From Neobacillus cucumis (GTDB taxonomy: Bacteria > Bacillota > Bacilli > Bacillales_B > DSM-18226): a stretch of DNA of 64,000 bases. Positions 9,267 to 17,468 of this stretch are shown here, piece by piece (the first letter of the stretch is position 1; the number at the start of each line of letters is the position of its first letter). Under the pieces are notes generated by a model, which ran no database searches, had not been told where the DNA came from, and worked only from the letters and a program-made list of their open reading frames with translations. The stretch covers positions 62,001 to 126,000 of the forward strand of contig NZ_JAMBOH010000013.1 in NCBI RefSeq assembly GCF_023715505.1, in the 5' to 3' direction. Made by a program: the position numbers and the translations under genes.

Positions 9267-9462
9267 GCTGTTGATTCCACTTCCAGGCGGCTTCGCTTTC
9301 CGCGGGCTTGCCGGGGAGCCTTCCTCGGCGCTTTAGCGCCTGTGGGCCCCTGCCCCGTACTCCTTCAGAACATAATTTTACATCCTCGAATCCGCCCGCG
9401 CACGAAGGAAATACGATAGCATTTTCGAGGAGTCTTCGCCGCCTTCCGCTCCAATCAACAGC
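9267..9462. repeat. GC-rich dispersed element with 10-bp terminal inverted repeats
   Basis: About 196 bp bounded by GCTGTTGATT and its complement AATCAACAGC. Inside are a GGCGGCTTCGC segment near the left end and TCTTCGCCGCC near the right, plus a small GGCGC/GCGCC hairpin around 9328-9341. It is much more GC-rich than the AT-rich flanks. There is no open frame or transposase, so it looks like a MITE or REP-type element. The AT-rich remainder of 9073-9518 shows nothing else. Confidence 0.7.
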
Positions 9463-9518
9463 GTGTAAAAAAACAGAATAAAGTATAACAGATCTAATTT
9501 TTATGTTCCTTTATATAC

Positions 9519-10466
9519 CTAATACTCTGATGGCATCTTTTTATAAGATTTCAATCTTTCATATTCTTCCATGGTAATCGTCAAGATGGTACCATGTTTA
9601 AAGCCATATGGGAACTTAAACGATTGATCCGAACGAATGAAGTTTCCTTTTGACAATTTGTCTGCTATGAACGGAACATAACCTTGTTCTTCTGCAGAAC
9701 AACCATAATAATCCAAGAATAAGCACCATCTGTCATCTTCTAATTTAACTGCAGTTGGAGCTTCATATTGTCCTTCTTGCAGTGACTCCATGCTTTTGTC
9801 AAAGTCTTCAATCTTCTTAAATGGTCCAGTAATATTCTCTGATTCCATAAGAATAATTCTAGAAGGATTCTTTTCACTCTTTAAGAATAAATAATACTTT
9901 CCCTCTTCCTCATACATGGCAGAATCAATGACACCGCTGTCTTCTTTCCGATACAAAACTTGTGCTTTTGTAAAATTCACAAAATCTGTTGTTCGCGAAT
10001 AGTATATTCCCTTTTCTCCATAGTCATTGATGCTATGGGATGAGGACCAATGAATGACGTAATCATCATTTTTCTTATCATAAATAACATCCGGTGCCCA
10101 CAAACAGCCAAAGTTTTCATCTCCCAGTTTAATCATTCGCTGCTCCGACCAGTGAATCAAATCATCAGACTCCCAAAGAACCAGACATTTGCTTCCGTTT
10201 CTGCCGATTTCATCCCATGAATGCTGATACTGATTCAGCATACCGTATGACAAACTTAAGTCTGTTGCTAAAATAACAAATTTACCTTCTTTGGTTCTTA
10301 TAATGGTAAAATCTCTAACGCCTTTATCACCATAGTAACTCCATAAAACAGGATTTCCATCATTCACTTCTTCCCAAATAAAGCCATCCTTACTAATTCC
10401 GAAGTAAACCTGCTCCCCATCCGGTGTTCTCTTTTCCTTAAAGTGAACAAATAAATAAGCCTGCAT
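9519..10466 (-). CDS. glycoside hydrolase family 43-like five-bladed beta-propeller protein
   Basis: A 315-residue cytoplasmic protein with no signal peptide. It shows the repeated blade pattern of GH43/GH32-type enzymes: YFGISKDGFIWEE, then CLVLWESDDLIHWSE, GCLWAPDVIYDKK, and GIYYSRTTDFVNFT. APDV (Asp) and the later EAPTAVK (Glu) segments resemble GH43 catalytic positions. Such enzymes remove arabinose or xylose from plant polysaccharide fragments; the substrate cannot be told here. The ATG at 10466 is preferred over an upstream TTG because GGAGGG lies 10 nt ahead of it. There are no sugar transporter or regulator neighbours, and dispersed repeats flank the gene on both sides, so it may be a single acquired gene. 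Confidence 0.78.
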   Translation of the reverse strand: MQAYLFVHFKEKRTPDGEQVYFGISKDGFIWEEVNDGNPVLWSYYGDKGVRDFTIIRTKEGKFVILATDLSLSYGMLNQYQHSWDEIGRNGSKCLVLWESDDLIHWSEQRMIKLGDENFGCLWAPDVIYDKKNDDYVIHWSSSHSINDYGEKGIYYSRTTDFVNFTKAQVLYRKEDSGVIDSAMYEEEGKYYLFLKSEKNPSRIILMESENITGPFKKIEDFDKSMESLQEGQYEAPTAVKLEDDRWCLFLDYYGCSAEEQGYVPFIADKLSKGNFIRSDQSFKFPYGFKHGTILTITMEEYERLKSYKKMPSEY

Positions 10467-10640
10467 TATTTTTAATCCCTCCAAAAATATCTTTTATAAA
10501 TATCTTCCCAAACTTTTTTCTACTGCTGCCTCACCCATTATTACTTGATCACAATAAAATTCTTCATCAGAAACAACTCTCACTTTTTTGTTCACCATTA
10601 CTTTTACGACAAACTTTACCTATTTCCTCCAAATTAATAA

Positions 10641-10864
10641 GAAAAGGGGAAGGCGCCTTGGTCAGCCCTGATATAGGGAGACTTTTCGACTGGCCAGCGA
10701 AAGCAAGGCCAAAGACTAGTCGCCCTTAATGCGTGCAGAAAGCAATAGCTTTCTGTAGCCAAGCATAAGACGCTCAGGGAAAGAAGGCGTTCTTTGCCTT
10801 CATTCCCTGAGTGGCTGTAGACCAGCGAGGGGCTAGGCGGCTGGAGCTGGACAATTCTCGAATT
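10641..10864. repeat. dispersed structured repeat, long variant (GCGCCTTGGTCAG...GGAGCTGGACAATTCTCG family)
   Basis: It shares its left edge (GGCGCCTTGGTCAGCCC) and right edge (GGGGCTAGGCGGCTGGAGC, then GGACAATTCTCGAA) with copies near 14.4, 22.9, 26.3, 43.5 and 43.7 kb. This copy is longer, about 224 bp, with extra hairpins (GAAAGCAATAGCTTTC, and AGGGAA...TTCCCT). Complementary edges allow one long stem. No open frame. The rest of the 10467-10938 gap is AT-rich with nothing recognised apart from the terminator. Confidence 0.8.
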
Positions 10865-10893
10865 TGAAATTTAAGCTTTCTTATTTTTCCATC

Positions 10894-10930
10894 AAAAAAA
10901 CCTGAGTCCATAATCTATCTAGGGCTCAGG
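10894..10930 (-). terminator. terminator after the DedA-type gene
   Basis: The minus strand reads CCTGAG, a loop, CTCAGG, then seven T, a few bases after the DedA stop. Confidence 0.75.
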
Positions 10931-10938
10931 CTGTTTAT

Positions 10939-11532
10939 TTATGATGTTACACGTGCCCTTTTTCGTTTCCGAAACCAAACATAAGTAATAAATAATAAAA
11001 ACGAAACAATTCCTACACAGGGTATATACGCTGGATTAATATAAAAGGCCTTTCCTGCAAAAAATCCTGCCGACATAACCGGGATCGTCCATAAAAGCGT
11101 GCCTGCTAGGGAGAGCAGTCCAAACTTCCGGAAAGGGATCTTGGTGATACCGGCAAAATATGGGCTGATTTGCCTTAGTCCTGGCATGTAAAATCCAAAT
11201 AGGATTGTTTTCTGGACATTTCTCGAGTAAAAACCAACGGCTTTTTCCCAGCGTTCATCGGTAATCCCTACGTACTTGCCAAACTTTTTAACAAATGGGT
11301 AGCCTAGATTTTTCCCGCAGGCGTAGGCAGAAAGCATACCGGTAAACACTCCAAGGATAGAGACCAGCATACTTAATTCAAATGAAAGTTTATGCTCTCC
11401 ACACAATATCCCAATTAAAAAGAGCAGAGATTCCTCCGGGGCGGGAATCCCGACGATGCCAAAAAATAAGCAGATAAAGATTACGACATAACCATATAAA
11501 TTTATATAATGTAGGATCGATTCAATAGTCAT
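10939..11532 (-). CDS. DedA/SNARE-associated family membrane protein
   Basis: A 197-residue DedA-family protein with about five hydrophobic segments. Family landmarks are the Glu-containing re-entrant region GIVGIPAPEESLLF and the FYMPGLRQISPYFAG motif corresponding to the family FxRFxPGxR element. Some DedA proteins act as flippases for undecaprenyl phosphate or phospholipids. One base separates it from the polysaccharide deacetylase upstream, so they are co-translated. Together with the two-component system further upstream this suggests an envelope-modification operon of four genes. The lipid moved is unknown. Confidence 0.85.
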   Translation of the reverse strand: MTIESILHYINLYGYVVIFICLFFGIVGIPAPEESLLFLIGILCGEHKLSFELSMLVSILGVFTGMLSAYACGKNLGYPFVKKFGKYVGITDERWEKAVGFYSRNVQKTILFGFYMPGLRQISPYFAGITKIPFRKFGLLSLAGTLLWTIPVMSAGFFAGKAFYINPAYIPCVGIVSFLLFITYVWFRKRKRARVTS

Positions 11533-11533
11533 A

Positions 11534-12229
11534 TTATAATTCCTTTAAGGTAATAAATTTCGTCCCTTTAGCCATTGCTTCCTTTAAATAGATTTCGAGA
11601 TTTTTAATCATATAGCCAGGTGCATCTTGATCGGCCCCGAGCGTTTCCCCGCAGTCATGAAGCAACAGGATTGACCCTGGTTCTACGGCTGTCCGCAGCT
11701 CCTTCAACAGGCCGTCTTTGGCCTTCTCTGCTTTCCAATCTCCAAAAATATGCGACCACATAATCTTTTTATAAGGTTTGCTAATTATCAAGCTAAAAAG
11801 GTTGAAATGCCCCCATGGCGGCCGATAAAAAGTCACCTTTTCATTGGTGCATCCATTAATAGCCTGTTCGGTTAAGGCAAGCTCTCTTTTGATGCGAAAC
11901 GGTGAGCAGATCCAGCTTGAGACATGATGAAAATGATGAATCCCAATCGTATGTCCTTCCTCGCTCATCCGTTTTATGATCTCCGGGTAGCGGTCTACCT
12001 TACTGCCGACCACAAAAAAGGTAGCTTTGACCCCGTATTTTTTTAAAAGATCTAACAACTGTGGGGTATAAATGGGATTTGGGCCATCGTCAAAAGTAAT
12101 CGCAATTTTCTCAGACTGAAGTCTTTTCTTGATGCCCCAACCGTTTATACGAATCAGCACCGTTGGTAATATCGCATAAACCAGTATGAACAAGATCATG
12201 AACCCGATTCTCAAGCATAATATTTTCAT
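11534..12229 (-). CDS. polysaccharide deacetylase (CE4, NodB homology)
   Basis: A 231-residue CE4 metal-dependent deacetylase with an N-terminal signal anchor (about residues 5-27), so the catalytic domain faces outward. Motifs in order: TFDDGPNP (catalytic Asp), the metal-binding His region IGIHHFHHVSS, the RPPWGHF motif, and LLLHDCGE with the second catalytic His. Such enzymes remove N-acetyl groups from peptidoglycan or other amino-sugar polymers. It is directly upstream of the DedA-type gene and 13 bp after the histidine kinase stop, so it is probably expressed from the two-component operon. Confidence 0.88.
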   Translation of the reverse strand: MKILCLRIGFMILFILVYAILPTVLIRINGWGIKKRLQSEKIAITFDDGPNPIYTPQLLDLLKKYGVKATFFVVGSKVDRYPEIIKRMSEEGHTIGIHHFHHVSSWICSPFRIKRELALTEQAINGCTNEKVTFYRPPWGHFNLFSLIISKPYKKIMWSHIFGDWKAEKAKDGLLKELRTAVEPGSILLLHDCGETLGADQDAPGYMIKNLEIYLKEAMAKGTKFITLKEL

Positions 12230-12242
12230 TATTGTTCCTTTC

Positions 12243-13604
12243 TCAGCTTTTCGGTAAAAATAATTCTGCCTCTGTTCCTACACCTTCCGTACTGCTGATT
12301 TTAATTTCACCATGATGCTGTTTCATGATATTTTTCGCAATGGCTAGACCTAGGCCTGTTCCCCCAGTTTCGCGGCTTCTGGCCTTGTCCACTCGGTAAA
12401 ATCGTTCAAAGATGTTTTTAATCTCATAATCAGGTATGCCAATTCCATAATCTTTAACCTTAATGATGGAATTATGTTCGTTCTCGTTCAGATACACATC
12501 AATTTTGTCTGTACTATATTTGATGGCATTATCAATGATAATAATGATGGCTTGTTTCAGCTTTAATTCATCCGCAGACACCGTAATGGATGGATTTGCA
12601 AAGTAAAGATTAATTTCCCGCTTATAAGCACTTTTAAGCTGCTTGATGATGTTCTGACATAAAACAACTAAATCAATGGGCTTGGCATCCAAGTGATTCC
12701 CTGATTCAGTGTCAGCTAGGTTCAGAAATCTTTCGGTCATTTTTTGAATCCTTGTCGCTTCCGAATGGATGGTTTCAATAGCTTCCAGCGCCTCAGCCTC
12801 ATTACGGATTCCCCGTCTTAATAGATGGTCCGCATAACTTTTGATCACGGTCAGCGGGGTTTTTAATTCATGCGAAGCGTCCGAAATAAATTGTCGTTGT
12901 TTTTCGAGATTCTCTTCTAATCTGCCAATCATTCGATTGAAGGTTACCGCCATTTTTTGCAGTTCGTCACGTGTATCATGCTGGATGACAATTTTTTTCG
13001 GAGTGCCGCTTTGTTCGATGTCCTCCATCGTGTTAATCATGTTAGAAATCGGCCTCATAATTAAATTGGACAGCCATCGTCCGCCAAGCATCGCTAATAA
13101 GGCTCCTAAAATGGTACTAGAGATTTGTATCGATAGTAATACATCCTTCGCCAGTTCGAGTCCTGACAATTTCTCGCCGATCTCCAGTGTTCCCGTAATT
13201 TGACCATTGGAATGGATCGGGACCCTGACCATTAAAATTTGCTCTTCACGATCTTTTTGACTGATTGTCTTTCTTACGGCTTCTCTTTCATTGACAAATT
13301 TCGGCTTGATTTTTGATGCCAATTCTTTATCATTGGTTACTTCATTTGTCATTTTTGAACCCGGTTGAACAATCCTAATAAAAGAATGCATGGTTAAATA
13401 AGGTGTTAACTGATCTTTTTTTAGAGCAGAGGACTTGTCCAGGTTCATCTCCTTTATCAGGGTATCTGCTTTTTGATAAAGCTCCTGATCTTCCATGTTC
13501 ACCGTTATTTTCATAAATGAGAAAAAGACAACCGCATTCACAGCCACTAATACACAGAGAATCCAAGCAGTTGTCATGATGTTTATTTTGGTTGTAATCT
13601 TCAT
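12243..13604 (-). CDS. sensor histidine kinase, HisKA/HATPase class (ArlS-like)
   Basis: A 453-residue membrane kinase. TM1 (about residues 11-32) and TM2 (about 155-175) bracket an extracellular domain of about 120 residues. A HAMP linker follows, then the H-box FISDASHELKTPLTVIK with the phosphorylated His. The N box (IIDNAIKYS), G1 (VKDYGIGIP), F (IFERFYRVDKAR) and G2 (GGTGLGLAIAKNI) boxes are all intact. It pairs with the response regulator 3 bp upstream and is followed closely by the deacetylase and DedA-type genes, which are likely members of its regulon. The signal is unknown; envelope stress is a reasonable guess. Confidence 0.9.
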   Translation of the reverse strand: MKITTKINIMTTAWILCVLVAVNAVVFFSFMKITVNMEDQELYQKADTLIKEMNLDKSSALKKDQLTPYLTMHSFIRIVQPGSKMTNEVTNDKELASKIKPKFVNEREAVRKTISQKDREEQILMVRVPIHSNGQITGTLEIGEKLSGLELAKDVLLSIQISSTILGALLAMLGGRWLSNLIMRPISNMINTMEDIEQSGTPKKIVIQHDTRDELQKMAVTFNRMIGRLEENLEKQRQFISDASHELKTPLTVIKSYADHLLRRGIRNEAEALEAIETIHSEATRIQKMTERFLNLADTESGNHLDAKPIDLVVLCQNIIKQLKSAYKREINLYFANPSITVSADELKLKQAIIIIIDNAIKYSTDKIDVYLNENEHNSIIKVKDYGIGIPDYEIKNIFERFYRVDKARSRETGGTGLGLAIAKNIMKQHHGEIKISSTEGVGTEAELFLPKS

Positions 13605-13607
13605 TGC

Positions 13608-14312
13608 TTAATTCTCCTTTATGGTATAGCCAATTCCCCTCACGGTTTGAATAATGGTTGGGCCTCCGAAGTCTTCTTCGATTTTCTTTCGTAAATGTCT
13701 GATAAACACATCGATGACATTTGTTTCTCCCTCATATTCATATCCCCAGACATGAAAAAGAATATTTTCTCTGGTGACAATTTTATTTTTATTGATTAAC
13801 AAATAAACCAGCAAATCAAATTCCTTCGGGGTTAGGGTAATGGATGCATCCCCCCTGGTCACTTCTCGTGTTTCGCGATTTACGGTTAGGTCTTGAAATG
13901 ATAAAATCGATTCCTCCGGTTGGGACGCCTTCAAAGCAATTGTATTTTGTCGGAGGCAGGAACGGACTCGCGCCAATAGTTCCTCCATTTCAAACGGTTT
14001 TGTTATATAATCATTGGCCCCTTGGTCAAGACCCGTTACTTTGTCCATTGTCAGGTTTCGGGCTGTTAACAAAATAATTGGAATGAGATTGTTTTCTTTT
14101 CGAATCCTTCTTAACACCTCAATCCCATTCATTTCAGGAAGCATGACATCTAATAGGATTAGATCCGGTTTTTCGGTGAATGCCGCCTGTAAGCCTTCTT
14201 TCCCGTCATAGGCAACTACTACCTCGTACCCTTCGTATTCGAGTTCAATTTTTAAGATTTTGGCGATATGTCGTTCATCCTCAATCACCAAAATTTGCTG
14301 TTGTTGCTGCAT
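13608..14312 (-). CDS. OmpR/PhoB-family response regulator
   Basis: A 234-residue DNA-binding response regulator. The receiver domain has the acidic pair IEDE, the phospho-acceptor Asp in LILLDVMLPEMNG, the Thr in LLTAR, and Lys in YITKPFEMEELLAR. The C-terminal winged helix contains TPKEFDLLVYLL and the recognition helix region VIDVFIRHLRKKIE. The ATG at 14312 is used because a GGGGGG ribosome binding site lies 7 nt upstream; a longer frame exists but has no such signal. It is the first gene of the regulator-kinase-deacetylase-DedA run and probably controls that run itself. Confidence 0.9.
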   Translation of the reverse strand: MQQQQQILVIEDERHIAKILKIELEYEGYEVVVAYDGKEGLQAAFTEKPDLILLDVMLPEMNGIEVLRRIRKENNLIPIILLTARNLTMDKVTGLDQGANDYITKPFEMEELLARVRSCLRQNTIALKASQPEESILSFQDLTVNRETREVTRGDASITLTPKEFDLLVYLLINKNKIVTRENILFHVWGYEYEGETNVIDVFIRHLRKKIEEDFGGPTIIQTVRGIGYTIKEN

Positions 14313-14420
14313 TGGAAGCCCCCCTTTTTTAGTAAGGTAGAGAAACTTTATTTGTTCCATCCTCTTCAATTTAGCACTATTTTTTATTAGTTTACTTGAT
14401 TTAATTAAATTTTAATCTAG

Positions 14421-14622
14421 AAAAGCGAAAGTGCCCGTTTAGCGCACGACAGGACTGGAGCGCTTTGAATGAGATAAAGGAAAACCAAAATGCGGAAGCG
14501 CCTTGGTTAAGTGCTGTAGCTAGACAACACGAAGGGCGATAGCGATTCGATGTTGACTTATCGTAGGGAAAAGAGCGAAGTCCACTAGTCGCTGGGCTCT
14601 GAAGCTAGACAATTCTCAAAGT
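14421..14622. repeat. dispersed structured repeat, divergent copy
   Basis: It carries the family left-edge word GGAAGCGCCTTGGTTAAG (near 14493) and right edge GAAGCTAGACAATTCTCAAAGTT. The first 70 bp (AAAAGCGAAAGTGCCCG...) look like a second, partly degraded left edge, so this may be a nested or recombined copy. It lies between the response-regulator start and the ctaG stop. Confidence 0.65.
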
Positions 14623-14650
14623 TAATGATTTTATATTTTGTCCAATCTCA

Positions 14651-14677
14651 TAAAAAAAGAACGGCCCTCAGCCATTC
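14651..14677 (-). terminator. terminator overlapping the ctaG stop
   Basis: Minus-strand AATGGCTGAGGGCCGTT hairpin followed by seven T; the ctaG stop codon lies inside the stem-loop. Confidence 0.6.
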
Positions 14678-15441
14678 CCAGTCAAATCACGTTCTACTAC
14701 TTTATTTTTCAACCGAGCCGTTAGGAATAAGGCGAATTTATGCATGCCCATCATCAGTATTCCGGCAATGATGAGGTCAACCCTTGAGTTGAATGCTGAC
14801 GAAAAAAACCCAAGTGAATTTAACCCAGCAGGTGTAATGCATAGACTTGCCATCATTTCGCCTAGGAGGGGATTAGTTACACTTCCAAAAAGTCCGCTTA
14901 AAATGAGCTGGGCGCAGGCCGGCAGCAGTAAAATTCCGCTTAAGAGGGCAAATTGTTTATTCTGTTCCCTTACAATCGGGAGCCAAATCATGAAGGATAA
15001 AAGTAATAACAGGAACAGATAACTATTGTGGATGAACGGATTTAAGGTTAGAAACGTTAAAACAGCTTGAAGATGATAAAAGAAAAACATAATGGCAAAG
15101 GTAACTAAAGCAGCAAATGGGGACAGACTTATTCCTTTAATAATGGGCGTGTGGGCTTCTGGAATACCTAGTAAAAAAAGTGGTGGGATGACAAAGTATA
15201 ATAAACTCATCTGGATCATATGCAAGCTAAATAATAAATGATTGAGTGTTGATAAGGGGCTGCCAATGGTGAGATAGAGTAAGGATAAAGAGGAAAAGAA
15301 TAATAATGGCTGGGCCGGATGGACTTTGAGTTCTGGATGTGTACGTAATAAAGCAACATATAAAACACCGATACAAAAAAGACCTGCCATTAATGGGGTA
15401 TTCCACACCATTTGACCTTCAAGCAAAAATACATCTAGCAT
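14668..15441 (-). CDS. ctaG: CtaG/Caa3-type cytochrome c oxidase assembly factor
   Basis: A 257-residue membrane protein with seven predicted helices matching the CtaG (caa3 oxidase assembly, DUF1404-like) family. It has the typical histidines in HLLFSLHMIQMSLLYFV and GMHKF. In Bacillus, CtaG is needed for copper insertion or assembly of the caa3 oxidase. It follows GAGGGAGG before the ATG. It stands alone here, away from the cta oxidase operon, so it may be a second copy (compare YhcI or CtaG2-type paralogues). It fits a cell with a rich cytochrome complement, as seen further along the window. Confidence 0.82.
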   Translation of the reverse strand: MLDVFLLEGQMVWNTPLMAGLFCIGVLYVALLRTHPELKVHPAQPLLFFSSLSLLYLTIGSPLSTLNHLLFSLHMIQMSLLYFVIPPLFLLGIPEAHTPIIKGISLSPFAALVTFAIMFFFYHLQAVLTFLTLNPFIHNSYLFLLLLLSFMIWLPIVREQNKQFALLSGILLLPACAQLILSGLFGSVTNPLLGEMMASLCITPAGLNSLGFFSSAFNSRVDLIIAGILMMGMHKFALFLTARLKNKVVERDLTGNG

Positions 15442-15602
15442 ATCTTTCTTCCTCCCTCTGAATAATCCTGATGGTTACATGGAGAAAGTCATCTTATTAC
15501 AACGCTTATCTGAACTATAGATTATATGATTTCAATCTAGAAATATTCCCTAAAACACTGGGAGTCCTTCGTCCGTCGGAACTGTAAATGGAAACGGAAA
15601 TG

Positions 15603-15642
15603 TAAAACACCCCTTCCATTATTTATCATAGAAGGAGTGTTT
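15603..15642 (-). terminator. terminator downstream of the CmpB-like gene
   Basis: AAACACTCCTTC pairs with GAAGGGGTGTTT across a loop; a short T-run follows on the minus strand. The rest of 15442-15657 shows nothing else. Confidence 0.55.
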
Positions 15643-15653
15643 AGAATGGAAAT

Positions 15654-15666
15654 GGTGTCAGGCACC
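15654..15666. repeat. 13-bp repeat that supplies a stop codon; inverted partner at 16335-16347
   Basis: GGTGTCAGGCACC here and its exact complement GGTGCCTGACACC at 16335-16347 flank one gene. Read on the minus strand the first copy codes Gly-Ala-stop, so the gene ends inside the repeat. Confidence 0.7.
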
Positions 15667-16230
15667 AACGATTTCCTGGAGGGTGTGTTTTCGAATCGTG
15701 AGGGCGAGATCGGCAAGGAAGTAGAGTCCTACAGCTGACCAGATCCAGGTCCAAAGAGGCTCTATGCTGCCATATAGCGAAATAATTCCGGGGTGAATCC
15801 ACTTTATACAAAGTAGTGATAAAAATCCCCAGCAGATGGAAAAATGCAAACAAATATGACCATGCAGCTGGAACCGTGTTTCTGAATAATCCCACCATTG
15901 TCTTTGAAATAATTTCTGCAGCAGAGACCCGCTTGCATACTCAACAAGAGTGGGGATGATAAAACATAGACTAAGTACGTATAGCCAATGGGAACCCTGT
16001 GGAGTTAAGTAGACCAATAGCACAGGCGCCATCCCGTACATCGGTTTAAAGGGGCCAAATAAAAAATTCTCCTTAAAAAATTCCCGTTTGGTGACGTAGT
16101 TATAACTATTTTCGAGCAGCCAGCCAATGAATGAATAAAAGGTGAAATAAAAGAGGATGGCAGCGGCTCCTTCCATCGTAAGTACTTCTACAAATTGAAG
16201 TTCCAAGCCTTTTAACCAACTATGAGTCAT
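15658..16230 (-). CDS. putative ABC-transporter type IV / CmpB-like membrane protein
   Basis: A 190-residue protein with about five hydrophobic segments. Features of the CmpB-like family (PF06541) are visible: YSFIGWLLENSYNYVTKREF near the start, then FLFGPFKPMYGM, and WWDYSETRFQLHGHICLHFSI. Despite the family name there is no ATPase partner, and the function of these proteins is not known. The ATG at 16230 follows AAAGGTGG; an upstream in-frame TTG is less likely. The last codons come from the short repeat GGTGCCTGACACC. Confidence 0.75.
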   Translation of the reverse strand: MTHSWLKGLELQFVEVLTMEGAAAILFYFTFYSFIGWLLENSYNYVTKREFFKENFLFGPFKPMYGMAPVLLVYLTPQGSHWLYVLSLCFIIPTLVEYASGSLLQKLFQRQWWDYSETRFQLHGHICLHFSICWGFLSLLCIKWIHPGIISLYGSIEPLWTWIWSAVGLYFLADLALTIRKHTLQEIVGA

Positions 16231-16330
16231 GGCTAAACCACCTTTCAAGGATAAGATTTTCCCATTTTAGGATTAACCGTGAAGATGGAGATTATACCAA
16301 AAAATCCGGTTTATAACAGCCGTCAAATGC

Positions 16331-16368
16331 AAAAGGTGCCTGACACCATTTAGGTATCAGACACCTTT
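16331..16368 (-). terminator. terminator after the FMN reductase, containing the short repeat
   Basis: AAGGTGTCTGA pairs with TCAGGCACCTT on the minus strand, followed by TTTTG. One arm is the 13-bp repeat at 16335-16347. Confidence 0.65.
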
Positions 16369-16395
16369 ATATTTGTTTCAATTGTTAGAAACTTA

Positions 16396-16938
16396 TTATC
16401 TAATTGTTTTTAATGCTCCGCTCCATTTTACTACTTCGTCAAGCATTGCAGTTACATTTGTAAGGTGTAATTCAGCTGGTTTGAAGACACTGCCGTTTTC
16501 GAAGTCAGTGAATAATGACAAGGTTGGGTGTGTACGAACGTCTGCCACTTTTAATTCGCCTAAGATGCCGCGTAAGTGTTCAGCTGCACGAGCACCGCCA
16601 GTTGATCCATAGCTTACGATACCAGCAGCTTTGTCATTCCAAGCTTCACGTGCAAAATCAAGAGCATTTTTCAAAGCGCCTGTGATGCTGTGGTTGTATT
16701 CTTGAACAACGAATACGAAACCATCTAGGCTTGCTAGTTTTTGGTTCCATGCAGCAATCCCTGGTTCTGTTCCATCAGTAGTTCCTAAGAATGGTAGGTT
16801 GAAGTCTGCGATATCAACGATTTCGTAATTAGCATCGCCGCGTTTGTCAGCAATTCCTTTTACCCATTCGCCTACTTGTGGACTAACGCGTCCTTGACGT
16901 GTACTTCCTAAAATAATCCCGATATTTAATTTTGTCAT
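16396..16938 (-). CDS. NADPH-dependent FMN reductase / flavodoxin-like oxidoreductase
   Basis: A 180-residue NAD(P)H-dependent flavin reductase of the azoreductase/chromate-reductase type. The FMN phosphate loop is GIILGSTRQGRVSPQVGEWV. The isoalloxazine-contact region is VVQEYNHSITGALKNALDF, and SYGSTGGARAAEHLR follows. Such enzymes reduce free flavin, quinones or azo compounds. GAGGAGG stands 8 nt before the ATG at 16938. An in-frame ATG at 16989 has its own GGCGG and would add MGFLNRLFGNTPEEENK, so a longer form is possible. It is divergent from the disrupted cupin gene, with about 290 bp of AT-rich DNA between. Confidence 0.85.
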   Translation of the reverse strand: MTKLNIGIILGSTRQGRVSPQVGEWVKGIADKRGDANYEIVDIADFNLPFLGTTDGTEPGIAAWNQKLASLDGFVFVVQEYNHSITGALKNALDFAREAWNDKAAGIVSYGSTGGARAAEHLRGILGELKVADVRTHPTLSLFTDFENGSVFKPAELHLTNVTAMLDEVVKWSGALKTIR

Positions 16939-17229
16939 TTTATTTTCCTCCTCTGGTGTGTTACCAAATAATCGATTTAAAAAACCCATTGTTAGCACCG
17001 CCTTCTTGATGTTATATCTTAGATGTGAGTATCTCAAAGTTGTTTATTTTTAATTCGAGATAATCATATAACATTATTTTTAACAAGTCAACTTTTTTTT
17101 GAAGATAATTAGGATGGATTTTGTAGACTAATTATTATAATTTGCTTAATCCGCATATTAAACATAGTTTACATATTGGAATTTATTCCAGAGAATAATA
17201 TATAAATGCGTGATTTAGTTCACTTAATT

Positions 17230-17248
17230 GATAATGTTTTTCATTTAT
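17230..17248 (+). promoter_or_regulatory. Fur-box-like sequence upstream of the cupin gene
   Basis: GATAATGTTTTTCATTTAT agrees with the 19-bp Fur consensus at 13 positions by hand count. It lies about 30 nt before the ribosome binding site AAGGAGG of the disrupted cupin gene. Weak, single-site evidence. Confidence 0.3.
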
Positions 17249-17468
17249 ATTATAGATAGAGAACATAAGGAGGTATTTTATGGAGAAGCAATCGATTAAT
17301 ACCTATCAGGAATTTAGTGAGGACAAATTTACGATTCCACAGGCATTCATCACCTTATTTCAATGAGGTGATGAATGCCCGTTTTTTGATTTCAAGTCAC
17401 TTCGATCGATTATTTCTATAGTTTTCCATATAATTTATTATATAGAATATACGTTCGGGGTGGGAGAT

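Noticed and set aside
15641..15898. Alternative gene inside the CmpB-like gene
   Set aside because: Overlapping frame on the same strand without start signal or family features.
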